This document shows positions 25,132-34,241 of a stretch of 64,000 nucleotides of DNA, piece after piece. Source of the stretch: Phycisphaerales bacterium (GTDB taxonomy: Bacteria > Planctomycetota > Phycisphaerae > Phycisphaerales > UBA1924); NCBI GenBank assembly GCA_040217175.1, contig JAVJNT010000002.1, positions 372,001 through 436,000 on the forward strand. Reading direction: 5' to 3'. The translations under genes and the position numbers were made by a program. How positions within the stretch are numbered: position 1 is the stretch's first letter; each line of letters starts with the position of its first letter. The notes under the pieces are model-generated. The model was given only the letters and a program-made list of their open reading frames with translations. It made no database searches and was not told the origin of the DNA.

Positions 25132-26718
25132 ATGACCACGACCGCGCCCGAGATGACCGCCCAGCAGCGCGCCAGCGCCGAGATCACCGACGTCCGGCTC
25201 GTCGTCGGGCTCGAGGTCCACGTCGAGCTGGCGACGCACAGCAAGATGTTCACGCGGGCCCGCAACCCGACGTCGGCAGCGGCCCGCAGCGCCGAACCCA
25301 ACACGCTGATCGACCCGGTCGTGCTCGCGCTGCCCGGCGCCCTGCCGACGCCCAACGCCCACGCCATCGAGCTGTCGATCGCCGTCGGCCTGGCCCTGGG
25401 TTGTTCCATCGCCCAGGTCACACGGTTCGACCGCAAGAGCTACTTCTACGCGGACCTGCCCAAGGCCTACCAAATCAGCCAGTACGACCAGCCGCTGTGC
25501 TTCGAGGGCCGCGTCGACGTGCCGGCGTTCAACGATCGCGGCGAGGTCGACCTCGATGCGCCGCGCACGCCAATCCGCGTAACGCGTGCCCACCTCGAGG
25601 AAGACGCCGGCAAGCTGCTGCACGAGGCGCCGGGCGGCCGCGCCATCGACCATTCCATCGTCGACCTCAACCGCGCCGGCACGCCGCTGCTCGAGATCGT
25701 GACCGAGCCCGACTTCACCAACGCGTCGCAGGTCGAGGCCTTCTGCCGATGGCTGCGACACACGGTCCGGCTCATGGGCGCGAGCGAGGGCGTGCTGCAA
25801 GAGGGCCACGTCCGCTTCGAGCCCAATATTAACTGCGTGCTCACGCTCGCCGGCGGGCAGACGGTGACGACGCCCATCGTCGAGGTCAAGAACCTCAACA
25901 GCTTCCGGGCCGTTGTCGGCGCCATCGAGTACGAGCATCGCACGCAGCCGGAGCGCTGGCGCGAGGACGGACGCGTCATGGGTCCCGGCGCCAAGGCCAC
26001 CTATGGCTGGGACGACGCGAACCAGCGGACGATCGTGCAGCGCGAGAAGGAAGACGCCCACGACTACCGCTACTTCCCCGACCCCGATCTACCGCCCGTG
26101 CGCATCGCCAGCGACATGCTCGACCGTGCCCGCACGCTCGCGGCCGAGCCCTGGCTCACGCACCTCGAGCGACTCACGAGAGATCTCGGCCTGCCGATCG
26201 CCGACGCCTCGATCATCCTGAACGACGCCCCGACCGGCGCGCTCTTCGATCGCGCGCTCGAGTCCCTGCGCACAAACGGCCACGACGCGAGCAAGTCAGC
26301 CAAGCCCCTGGCCAACGCCATCACGCAGAAGCTTGCGAGCCTCGCAAACGAGCGCGGCTGCGCGCCGGGCGAGCTCGAGATCTCCGCCGCGCAGCTCGCC
26401 GACCTCATCAGCCTGCGCCTGGCCGGGGACGTCAGCAGCAACGGACTGGACGAGCTGCTCGAGGCGATGGCGACCGAGCCGACCGACGCCGATGCACGAA
26501 CGCTCGCCGAGCAGCGCGGCTTGCTCATCGTGCAGGACGCCAGCGCGATCGACGCCTGGTGCCAGGCAGCCACCGACGCCCATCCGCAGGCGGCCGAAGA
26601 GGTCCGCGGCGGCAAGCAGCAGGCCATCGGCCGCCTCATCGGCCACGCGATGCAAGAGGCCAAGGGTGCCGGAGACCCGAAGGCCATCCGCGCCCGCCTG
26701 CTCGAGATGCTCGCGTAG
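25132..26718 (+). CDS. gatB: Asp/Glu-tRNA amidotransferase subunit B
   Basis: A 528-residue subunit of GatCAB, which converts Glu-tRNA(Gln) and Asp-tRNA(Asn) into the correct amides. Clear family marks: VVGLEVHVELATHSKMF at the start, LPGALPTPNAHAIELSIAVGLAL, YFYADLPKAYQISQYD, INRAGTPLLEIV-like stretch at DLNRAGTPLLEIVTEPDF, and a C-terminal YqeY-like helical domain ending in AIRARLLEMLA. Subunits A and C are not in the window. The gene follows the sigma-like gene by nine bases and ends directly against the convergent prepilin-like gene with no spacer. Confidence 0.95.
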   Translation: MTTTAPEMTAQQRASAEITDVRLVVGLEVHVELATHSKMFTRARNPTSAAARSAEPNTLIDPVVLALPGALPTPNAHAIELSIAVGLALGCSIAQVTRFDRKSYFYADLPKAYQISQYDQPLCFEGRVDVPAFNDRGEVDLDAPRTPIRVTRAHLEEDAGKLLHEAPGGRAIDHSIVDLNRAGTPLLEIVTEPDFTNASQVEAFCRWLRHTVRLMGASEGVLQEGHVRFEPNINCVLTLAGGQTVTTPIVEVKNLNSFRAVVGAIEYEHRTQPERWREDGRVMGPGAKATYGWDDANQRTIVQREKEDAHDYRYFPDPDLPPVRIASDMLDRARTLAAEPWLTHLERLTRDLGLPIADASIILNDAPTGALFDRALESLRTNGHDASKSAKPLANAITQKLASLANERGCAPGELEISAAQLADLISLRLAGDVSSNGLDELLEAMATEPTDADARTLAEQRGLLIVQDASAIDAWCQAATDAHPQAAEEVRGGKQQAIGRLIGHAMQEAKGAGDPKAIRARLLEMLA

Positions 26719-27543
26719 CTAGTAGATCCAGGGAATCGGCGGCGTGCCGATGCGCGGCCGCGGGCCCTTCACCGGATAGGGCACGGTCTCGTAGGCCGTG
26801 CCGAGGCCGTCCTCGAAGTTGGTGTGCCGCACCGACCCATCGAGGAAGAGCACGTTGCCCGTGTCGGGCTCGGGGTGCCACGAGGCCTCCACGCGCCACT
26901 CGCGGTCGACCACGATCTGCCACTGCGGCACGGCGATCAGCAGCATCCGCGAGGGCATGGTCTGGATCTCGTGCTCGGCGATCGGACCCGCGGGCATCTC
27001 GGGATCGAGCAAGCGCCGGTCGAGCAACAGCGGATTGGCCCGGTAGCTCGTGCCGAACCGCTCGAAGACGGTCGGCTGCGGGAAGACGTCTTGCGAGACG
27101 GGCCTGCCCGAGCGTTCGGTCCAGCGGTAGCCGCGGTCGAGCGGCGACCGGAAGAGGTACGCCAGGCGGTCCGAGTCCTGCTCGCTCTCGGTCATGACGT
27201 AGCCGTTCATCGGGCGATCGCTCGCCAGCACGGCCCGGCGATCGGCGCCGAAGAACGACGCCCCGCCGTACTTCCAGTCGGCGTTCTCCCGGAAGGGCAT
27301 GGCCTGGTGGTCATCGACGTATTGACGCCAGCCGATGCCAATCTGCCTCAGGTTGGTCGCGCACACTGCGCCGTTGGCGGCATACCGGACGTACCGCAGC
27401 GACGGGATCAGCAGGCCCAGGAGCACGGCGACGATGCTCATAGTGATGAGCAACTCGAGCATCGAGAACCCGCGACGCGCTCGCCCGCGTCGCGTCGGCT
27501 CGCCGATCCGCTGGATTGAAATCGTGCCCAAAGGCGTGCTCAT
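26719..27543 (-). CDS. Prepilin-type pseudopilin with H-X-DG C-terminal motif
   Basis: A 274-residue protein with a type IV prepilin signal: a basic leader, the cleavage site RRGF|SMLELL and the hydrophobic helix LLITMSIVAVLLGLLIPSL. The C-terminal part has SWHPEPDTGNVLFLDGSVRH, a form of the H-X-DG motif that marks a very large planctomycete/verrucomicrobial pseudopilin-like family. The mature protein would be exported by a type II/IV-like system and form a minor pilus or secretion pseudopilus. I place the start at ATG 27543; an in-frame TTG three codons upstream is possible. Its stop abuts the stop of gatB. Confidence 0.85.
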   Translation of the reverse strand: MSTPLGTISIQRIGEPTRRGRARRGFSMLELLITMSIVAVLLGLLIPSLRYVRYAANGAVCATNLRQIGIGWRQYVDDHQAMPFRENADWKYGGASFFGADRRAVLASDRPMNGYVMTESEQDSDRLAYLFRSPLDRGYRWTERSGRPVSQDVFPQPTVFERFGTSYRANPLLLDRRLLDPEMPAGPIAEHEIQTMPSRMLLIAVPQWQIVVDREWRVEASWHPEPDTGNVLFLDGSVRHTNFEDGLGTAYETVPYPVKGPRPRIGTPPIPWIY

Positions 27544-27712
27544 GGGAGCCAAATCCTAGACCTGCCGACTTCGGCCCCCGCCCGCCGAGCCCGGGGTGCC
27601 GTCGCCGTTTGTATGCCCGAGCCACCCGATCCGTTGCACGGAACGCCCCGAGAAGCAGGAATCGTCAAGATCCTGCGGAGCGGCCGAAATCGAGCATCGA
27701 TTCGCTGCTCAT

Positions 27713-28813
27713 TCAGGTCTGGACGCTCGTCGCCGCCGCGGCCGCCGCCGGCGCCAGGAGCATGGCGGGCAGGAAGACGCTCAGCCAGCCGGGCATGCCA
27801 GCGATCGGCGCAGAAACGCCAAGAGCCGACAGGACGAGGGCCGCCAGCACGATCGGAGCACACTTGGCCGCCTGCACGCCCATGTTTCGTGGCTCACGGG
27901 TCACGAAGAACGGCAGCGCGATGATGAGCGACAGCGCCATGGCCACCCACGAGCCCACGCGCCCCCACCGGTCGCGCTGCAGGCGACGCTTCAGCTCGGG
28001 CGTCAGGCTCTCGTCCTGGCCCAGCATGCGGCCCAGCGTGGCGAAGCTGAGGTGCTGGCCCAGCCCCGCGAACCGTCGCACGGCCAGCGCGCTCGGGTCC
28101 ATCTCGGTCTCGATGCGGTCGATTGCCTGGGGCGCGCCGCCGACCCCAACGGGCTGGGCCACGCCGCCTTCGAGCAGCCAGGCCGATCCGTCCCAGGTCG
28201 CCCGCTCGGCGGAGATCAGGCGAGTCGGCACGCCTACCTCGTCGCGTTCCCACACCTTGAGCCCCCGCATCTCGCCCGCATCGGGGTCGAAGACGCTCGC
28301 AAAGAACAGCCGGCCGGAGGCATCGGGCGTCGTCGGCAGGTTGGTCACACCGATCTTGGCGTCCTCCCGGCTCACGCGCGGATCGTCGGCCAGCAGGACG
28401 CCCACGATGCGCGGCAGCACGAGCTCCTGGTTCGCCACGCCCAGCAGCATGAAGCCCAGCGCCACGACCAGCACCGGCGCCATCGCACGCCACAGGCTGA
28501 TGCCGCTGGCCAGGACGGCGACCAGCTCGCGCCTCGCGACGAGCTGCGCGGCCGTGAACCCCAGCCCCGCCACCAGCACGAAGCCAAGCGTGAAATTGAA
28601 CAGCTGCAGCAGGCGGGGCCACCACAGGCTCCAGATGACCGAGATGGTCGCCAGCGACTTCGAAAACAGGTCATCGTGCTCGCCCGCATAGCGGACGTAT
28701 CGGTGCAAGTTGAGCGATGCATCGACGACGACGATGAAGCTGCCCAGGATGAGCAGCAGCAGCGTGACGTTCACGAAGTACTGCTTGGCGATGGTTCGAT
28801 CGAGCAGCCGCAC
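27713..28813 (-). CDS. lptG: LPS export permease LptG-like (YjgQ/YjgP family)
   Basis: A 366-residue inner-membrane protein with helices at both ends (LLLLILGSFIVVVDASL, LQLFNFTLGFVLVAGLGF, APVLVVALGFMLLGVANQ; and VAMALSLIIALPFFV, APIVLAALVLSALGVS, WLSVFLPAMLLAPAA) flanking a periplasmic beta-jellyroll of about 130 residues. With LptF and the ATPase LptB it forms the transporter that pulls lipopolysaccharide or a related glycolipid out of the membrane. The start is GTG 28813, nine bases after the stop of the lptF-like gene, so the two form an operon. Its presence argues for an LPS-type outer membrane. Confidence 0.85.
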   Translation of the reverse strand: MRLLDRTIAKQYFVNVTLLLLILGSFIVVVDASLNLHRYVRYAGEHDDLFSKSLATISVIWSLWWPRLLQLFNFTLGFVLVAGLGFTAAQLVARRELVAVLASGISLWRAMAPVLVVALGFMLLGVANQELVLPRIVGVLLADDPRVSREDAKIGVTNLPTTPDASGRLFFASVFDPDAGEMRGLKVWERDEVGVPTRLISAERATWDGSAWLLEGGVAQPVGVGGAPQAIDRIETEMDPSALAVRRFAGLGQHLSFATLGRMLGQDESLTPELKRRLQRDRWGRVGSWVAMALSLIIALPFFVTREPRNMGVQAAKCAPIVLAALVLSALGVSAPIAGMPGWLSVFLPAMLLAPAAAAAATSVQT

Positions 28814-28822
28814 GCGTTCCCC

Positions 28823-30553
28823 TTAGCCCTTCCGCCTCGCGATGCCCACCGACGTCCACGCGACCAGCCCCGCCAGCACCACCGGCCCGCCCCACAGCAT
28901 GGGCAGCGCAATCGGGCCGTAGTCCTCGACCATCTCCTGGCCCGTCGAGACGACCAGGATCATCGCCAGCGCCGGCAGGAACGCCGCGAGGTAGGCCGAG
29001 AGCGGCGGCGCTTCCTGGAAACGGATTGCCGCGACGGCGCCGGCGATTGCCAGCACGAAGGCCGCCGCGCTCAGCGCCAGCCGCTCCTGATGCGTGCCCA
29101 AGATCTCCTTGCGCGTCTTGGCGATGCGCTTGCGCAGGTCGTTGGTCGGCGGCGTCAGGAACGGATCCTCGCTGCCCCAACGCTCGTTGTGCGCCTCGAC
29201 GGCGACGAAGAGTTCCTCGCTCGACATCGCGAGAGTCTGGGCCACCGGATCGCCCTCGACCTTCAACGGACCTAGCGTCATCTCTTCCCGCACCCCGCCC
29301 ACGCGAGACTCGGCGTCGGGCGTCTGGGCGACCGCCGTTCGCACGTTCTCGCCCAGCAGCATGAGTTCCATGCCCCGGTTGGCTGGGTCGCCGGTCAGGT
29401 TCGCCTCGATTGTGGCGGCTTCGATCTCGAAGCGGTCGAACGAGCGCGTTCCGCCCCGCTCCGGGCGGTACCGCTCGACCACGATGGGCTGCGAGCCTCG
29501 CGGCTTCAGCCGCCAAGCCTTGGCCTGCTCGTCCCAATCGATGCCGCCGGCGCGGAGCACCAGCGTGGAGTCGTCGGCCCCGATGACCTGCACCGCCCCG
29601 CCACCGCGCAGCTCGTTGACGGTGCGCTCGATGATCATCCGCAGGGCAAGGTGGAAGGCGAGGTCGCGCCGCGCGGCATCGATCGGGCCGAGCGGGTCGG
29701 GGTTCTGGTACGCGCTGCGCATCTCGCCCCAGGTGAGGAACTTTGGCCGATCGCCCGCGCCACCCGGCATGAAGAGCGTGTCCTGGAACTCGCCGACCTT
29801 GCCGTCGGCCAGCCTGCCGGCGTCGCCCACCGCATCTCGCACACGGTAGATGACCTCGCTCACGCGCTCGCCGGGGGCGCCCGGAGGTTCGTCAGGGCCG
29901 ACGAGGTCGGCCTCGGTGATCTCGCGCGGCTTCATGACGAACAGGTCGGCCCGCTCGGCCGCGCCCCAGCTTGCCATCGCGCCCTCGGGGTCGAGCTTGA
30001 CCAGGTGAGCCCCGAGCAGCACGAGGTGGGCCTGCACGCCGGGCTGGTCGACCTCGGGCGTGAATACCTGGTCGGCGTAGAGCAGGAAACCCTCGACCTG
30101 GACGGCCTCGCCGCGCTCGATCGTCCGGCTGATGAGCCCGGCGGCCTGCCCCGAAGCAACCTCGCCCATCCGCTGCAAGAACCTCGGGATCACCTGCTCG
30201 CTGAGCACGCCCAGGGTCGCCGTCAACACGACGCCGGTCACGATCGCCGGCGCGAGGAGCGCCAGCAGGCTCATACCGCCGGCTTGGGCGGCCATGAGCT
30301 CGCGCTCCTGGGCCATGCGGTGGTACGCCAGCGTACCAGCCAGCGCCCCCGAAAACGGGATGGCATAGGCCAGCATCGGCACCGCCGCCAGGCCCATGAA
30401 CTTGAGCGTGTCGAAGGCGGTGAGCTGGCCCTTGGCGTAGTGCTGTACCGACGCGCCGAAGGCCGTCACCAGCACCAGCACCGCCGTGATCAGCAGCACG
30501 TGCCGCCACAGCTCGAGGGAGATATGCCCGATCAGGGTCCACGACACGCGCAC
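28823..30553 (-). CDS. lptF: LPS export permease LptF-like, enlarged periplasmic domain
   Basis: A 576-residue YjgP/YjgQ-family permease, first gene of the lptF-lptG pair. N-terminal helices (VLLITAVLVLVTAFG, FMGLAAVPMLAYAIPFSGAL, LALLAPAIVTGVVLTATLG) and C-terminal helices (LALSAAAFVLAIAGAVAAI, LAAFLPALAMILVVSTG, GPVVLAGLVAWTSVG) frame a soluble region of more than 350 residues, against roughly 130 in the neighbour. The family stretch LAYHRMAQERELMAAQAGG is present. The start is GTG 30553, with a second GTG two codons in; there is no ATG in range. Its role is the same LPS-type export complex. A glycosyltransferase gene begins divergently 54 bases away. Confidence 0.85.
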   Translation of the reverse strand: MRVSWTLIGHISLELWRHVLLITAVLVLVTAFGASVQHYAKGQLTAFDTLKFMGLAAVPMLAYAIPFSGALAGTLAYHRMAQERELMAAQAGGMSLLALLAPAIVTGVVLTATLGVLSEQVIPRFLQRMGEVASGQAAGLISRTIERGEAVQVEGFLLYADQVFTPEVDQPGVQAHLVLLGAHLVKLDPEGAMASWGAAERADLFVMKPREITEADLVGPDEPPGAPGERVSEVIYRVRDAVGDAGRLADGKVGEFQDTLFMPGGAGDRPKFLTWGEMRSAYQNPDPLGPIDAARRDLAFHLALRMIIERTVNELRGGGAVQVIGADDSTLVLRAGGIDWDEQAKAWRLKPRGSQPIVVERYRPERGGTRSFDRFEIEAATIEANLTGDPANRGMELMLLGENVRTAVAQTPDAESRVGGVREEMTLGPLKVEGDPVAQTLAMSSEELFVAVEAHNERWGSEDPFLTPPTNDLRKRIAKTRKEILGTHQERLALSAAAFVLAIAGAVAAIRFQEAPPLSAYLAAFLPALAMILVVSTGQEMVEDYGPIALPMLWGGPVVLAGLVAWTSVGIARRKG

Positions 30554-30607
30554 GCCGGACGATAGGGGCCGGCCGCGCCATCGGCCCGGGGGGGCTACAA
30601 CCCTGGC

Positions 30608-31588
30608 ATGCCCGACGAGGCCGGCCACGCCCCGCCGATGACGAGCGTCGTCATTCCTTGCTTTAACCACGGCCGCTTCGTTGCCGAGGCGGTTCGCTCG
30701 TGCCTCGACCAGGCCGGCAGCAGCATCGAAGTCATCGTCGTCGACGACGGCTCGGACGACGGCTCGACGCCCGCGGCCTGCGACGCCCTTACGGGCCCGG
30801 GCGTGCGCGTCCTGCACCAGCCCAACGCCGGGCTGCCCGCGGCGAGGAACGCCGGGGCCAAGCTCGCAAAGGGCCGGTTCCTCGTATTCCTCGACGCCGA
30901 CGACTGGATCGAGCGTACCTTCACCGCGACGCTCGGCACGCTGCTCGACGACAACCCCGAGGCCAGCCACGCCTATTGCCAGGAACGCCTGACCGACCTG
31001 GGCAACGACGTCGTCTGGCGGGTGCCGGCGTGGGACCCCATCCTCCTGATGGTTACCAACCTGCACCCGGTGACCTGCCTGATCCGCCGCGACCGCTTCG
31101 AGGCCGCCGGCGGCTTCGACGAGTCAATGACCGACGGCTACGAGGACTGGGACCTCTGGCTGCGGTTCGCCTCGCGCGGCTGGCACGGCGTGCGCTGCCG
31201 TCAGCCGCTCTTCAATTGGCGTCGCCATAGCCAGCAGACCATGATCGACGACGCCGTCACGCGGCACGAAGCGCTCTACCACCGGCTCCTTGAGAACCAC
31301 CGGGCGTTCTTCGAGGCCCACGCCGTCGACGTCGCCGCCCGCGCCAACGCGCTGCTCCGCCGATCGGACGCCCACTGGATCGACGAGACGGGCCTGCCGA
31401 TCGAACTGCAATACCTCCACGCCGTGCGCGATGCATATCACGGCTCGGGCGCCATAGCCCTAGCGCGTCGCGTTGATGGGCTGGTTCCCGGCGCTCTGCG
31501 CCGCCTCGCTCGCCGCTTCGTCGCCCGTCGCTCGAACACGATGGACCATCCGGCCTCGCAGCCACGAAACAAAAAACCGGGAGCGTAA
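30608..31588 (+). CDS. Family 2 glycosyltransferase
   Basis: A 326-residue GT-A enzyme that transfers a sugar from a nucleotide donor. Hallmarks: SVVIPCFNHGRFV at the start, EVIVVDDGSDDGS, NAGLPAARNAGA, the metal-binding FLDADDW near residue 98, and DGYEDWDLWLRFA with the putative catalytic acidic residues. There is no membrane segment. The acceptor cannot be predicted; the adjacent lptF-lptG operon suggests lipopolysaccharide-type glycans. The start ATG 30608 is used; MTSVVIPC, ten codons later, is an alternative. The end runs into the hairpin of the terminator that serves the opposite gene. Confidence 0.88.
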   Translation: MPDEAGHAPPMTSVVIPCFNHGRFVAEAVRSCLDQAGSSIEVIVVDDGSDDGSTPAACDALTGPGVRVLHQPNAGLPAARNAGAKLAKGRFLVFLDADDWIERTFTATLGTLLDDNPEASHAYCQERLTDLGNDVVWRVPAWDPILLMVTNLHPVTCLIRRDRFEAAGGFDESMTDGYEDWDLWLRFASRGWHGVRCRQPLFNWRRHSQQTMIDDAVTRHEALYHRLLENHRAFFEAHAVDVAARANALLRRSDAHWIDETGLPIELQYLHAVRDAYHGSGAIALARRVDGLVPGALRRLARRFVARRSNTMDHPASQPRNKKPGA

Positions 31589-31597
31589 CGCTCCCGG
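31571..31597 (-). terminator. Intrinsic terminator of the cyclophilin gene
   Basis: CCGGGAGCG (31577-31585) and CGCTCCCGG (31589-31597) form a perfect 9-bp stem with loop TAA. On the minus strand it is followed by six T residues (A-run at 31571-31576). It lies 28 bases downstream of the LEPR-XLL cyclophilin stop. The rightward glycosyltransferase gene ends inside the stem. Confidence 0.85.
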
Positions 31598-31624
31598 CTC
31601 GACATGCTGCTTGGCAGGCGTGGA

Positions 31625-34060
31625 TCAGCCGCCGATTCCGCCGTCGAAGACGTCGTCGGACAGGTCGACCAGCGTGCCCTGGCCGAGCGTGCCGGTGCTC
31701 ATCGTCACCGATCGCCCACCAAATCCGTCATCGCCGATGCGCGAAAGCGACACGCCGAATTGGCCCGCCATTGGCGTCGTGCCGCCGCCCGACGGAATCG
31801 CGATGCCCGCGATGAAGATGGTGTAGCGGCCCCAGTCCTCCCCGAGCGTGATGGTGGCCAAGACGTCGTTGAACTCGCGGGCCGAGATGCTCGCGCTCTC
31901 GCCCGGTTCCAGCATCGGCAGGAATCCGAACTGCACGAACTGGCTGCGATCGAAGAAGTAGAACTGAACCGAGAAGTTCAGCTCGACGTCGGCCGTGTCG
32001 TTGTACGGGTTGTACAGCGAGATGACCTCGCCGTTGTCGCCCGGATCGAAGCCGCCCGAGAGGATGACCAGGTCCGACAGCTGCGTCTGGAAGGCCGTCG
32101 ACTGTGCCTCGTTACCGATGACGGCGGTGTACTGGCCCGCGACCGGCAGGGTCGACTCATAGCGAACGGTCAGGAACTCGCCGGGCTCGAACTCGCCGCC
32201 GAGTTCGAACACCAGGAGATCGAGGTTGAACTCGCCGCGGTCCCGAGGCGCCAGCACGATGTTGCGAGTACCCGAGAACTCGGCCTCGTCGCTGATCGTC
32301 AGCGTGATGACCGTGCCCGACAGCCCCGTGTTGAGGAAGGTCAGGTAGGCCTCCTCGTTCGGGTTGTTCGTGTACTGGACCCCCGTCAGCACGCCCTCGG
32401 TGTCGCCGCCGCCAACGACGCCCAGTGCGCCATACGCGACGTTGGCGAAGGCGGCCGAGCCGTCGGCGGTCAGCAGCGAGTCGTACGTACTCATCGAGGC
32501 GATGATGGGTACGTCCGATTGCACGTCGATCGCCTGCACGCCCTGGGTCGCAAAGCCGAACGAGTTGTGCAGCTCGATGCCGCCTCGGCGATGGCCTTCC
32601 AGCGCAAACGTCGTCGTCTGGAACGAGCTGGCGTCGGTGTAGACCGTTACCGTGACCGTCCCGGTCATGCCCGTCAGGTTCTGCCAGACGATGTACGACT
32701 CGCGCGTATCGATGTTGTCGAGCGAACCGTCCGAATCCGTGTCGCCGATGGTCGACGCCAGTCCGCCGAAGCCCCAGTTCAAGAACGCGCCGGGGCCGCG
32801 AGCGTCCAGGTCGGCGAAGTTCACGAACGACTCGGTCAGCGTCGCGCCGAAGTCGGTGTGCGTGAGCGAGGCGCTCATGCCCTCGGTGCTCTGCACCTCG
32901 ATGGCGAACGGCGTGAACTTGCGGGCCTGCGCCGCTTCGGACCCACCGGGATCGCTCACCGCGATGCGCGTCCGCGTGCCCGGGTCGAGCATCCCGCTCG
33001 CCAGCACCTGGTCGCGGACGCCGGTCTCGTACCGCAGCACGATCTGGTAGAACGAGGCCGAGCCGCTCGACGTGTTGGTCGTCAGCTCGACGAACGTCAC
33101 GCTCGTGTCGTTGGCATAGCCCTCGGGGTTCCCCACGAGGAAGGTATAGAACTTCTCGGCATCGGCCGGCTTGATCACCAGCGTGCTGTTGACTTGCACC
33201 AGGAACCGCTCTTCGAGCGACGTGCTCCGAATCTCGCCCGGCGCGATGAAGCCCGGATCGCTGCGCACCGGAACATCGGTGAGCGCGAAGCTCACCACGT
33301 CGGCGTCCGGATCGTCAAGGAAGAACGGCGACATCGAAGGGTTGCCCTCGTTGTCGGTCAGGTTGCCCTCGTCGTCGACGAAGACGTCGGCGAACACGAA
33401 CGTGTCGAGGTTCTGGATGGCCTGCACCACCGTCCACGAGCGGTCGTTGGCCACGCGGCCGAAGACCGTGAAGTCCTGGGCATCCAGATCGATGTCGCCG
33501 AAGCCCTGGCTGCCGTTGTTGTCGCGCAGGTTGATGAAGAACTGGCTCGTCGCCGTATCGGTGCCCAGGCTGGTCACCAGCGCCATCGCGAGCGACCGCT
33601 CGACGTTCGAGCGATCCGGGTTGGATTCGTTCTCGATGGCGTCGTCGGTATCGACACGGCTCAGCCCGTCGTCGTCGTTGAAGATGAATCCGCCGCCCTG
33701 GATGATGAACGGATCTCCATCGATGTCGGGGTTGGTCGAGTTGACGTTGACCGAGCGATGGAAGAAGCTCTCGAAGTAGCGCCCGCTATTGACGTAGTTC
33801 AGGAAGTTCTCGACGGTGACCGGCGCCGCGCTCGCCCCACCGGGCCCGCTGCGGTCGTACAGCTCGAAGTCGATCTCGCCCAGCGTGGTCTTGAAGCGAA
33901 CCACCGTGTTCTCGGGGTCGACCAGGTCGGAGATGTCGGGGAAGCTCGCGTCGAGCAAGACGCGCGGCTCCAGGGCCTCCATCAGGGCCGATTCCTTGGG
34001 TCCCTGCCCGCGGCCAGCGATCCGATCCATCCAACCCAGCGCGCGTCCATACAAAGACAT
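31625..34060 (-). CDS. LEPR-XLL secreted protein with cyclophilin (PPIase) domain
   Basis: An 811-residue exoprotein. The N terminus has no ordinary signal peptide but the LEPR-XLL motif (LEPRVLL at residues 30-36), a planctomycete/proteobacterial mark of large exported proteins. Residues about 50-235 are a cyclophilin peptidyl-prolyl isomerase domain: VRFKTTLGEIDFELY, VENFLNYVNSGRY, FIIQGGGF, SQFFINLRDN and FTVFGRV. The remaining 575 residues are beta-rich, acidic and poor in Lys and Cys, with repeated strand patterns but no domain I can name. The start has GGAGAG upstream and the gene has its own strong terminator. It likely folds or acts on extracellular proteins. Confidence 0.88.
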   Translation of the reverse strand: MSLYGRALGWMDRIAGRGQGPKESALMEALEPRVLLDASFPDISDLVDPENTVVRFKTTLGEIDFELYDRSGPGGASAAPVTVENFLNYVNSGRYFESFFHRSVNVNSTNPDIDGDPFIIQGGGFIFNDDDGLSRVDTDDAIENESNPDRSNVERSLAMALVTSLGTDTATSQFFINLRDNNGSQGFGDIDLDAQDFTVFGRVANDRSWTVVQAIQNLDTFVFADVFVDDEGNLTDNEGNPSMSPFFLDDPDADVVSFALTDVPVRSDPGFIAPGEIRSTSLEERFLVQVNSTLVIKPADAEKFYTFLVGNPEGYANDTSVTFVELTTNTSSGSASFYQIVLRYETGVRDQVLASGMLDPGTRTRIAVSDPGGSEAAQARKFTPFAIEVQSTEGMSASLTHTDFGATLTESFVNFADLDARGPGAFLNWGFGGLASTIGDTDSDGSLDNIDTRESYIVWQNLTGMTGTVTVTVYTDASSFQTTTFALEGHRRGGIELHNSFGFATQGVQAIDVQSDVPIIASMSTYDSLLTADGSAAFANVAYGALGVVGGGDTEGVLTGVQYTNNPNEEAYLTFLNTGLSGTVITLTISDEAEFSGTRNIVLAPRDRGEFNLDLLVFELGGEFEPGEFLTVRYESTLPVAGQYTAVIGNEAQSTAFQTQLSDLVILSGGFDPGDNGEVISLYNPYNDTADVELNFSVQFYFFDRSQFVQFGFLPMLEPGESASISAREFNDVLATITLGEDWGRYTIFIAGIAIPSGGGTTPMAGQFGVSLSRIGDDGFGGRSVTMSTGTLGQGTLVDLSDDVFDGGIGG

Positions 34061-34241
34061 GGTTCAACTCTCCGTTTGGTGTTCGCCCGCCGGGCGTGGG
34101 GCCGTGGTCCATCGGCCGGTGGCGGGTCGTCCTGCCGCTCCGTCGGGCGGCTGCGGGGGCAAGCATGTTAGCGTCCAGCCAGGGCCGTCGCCGATGCGTC
34201 GCCTCCCCGCATCCTTCTTTGTGTGCCGTACGCTCCTGCCC

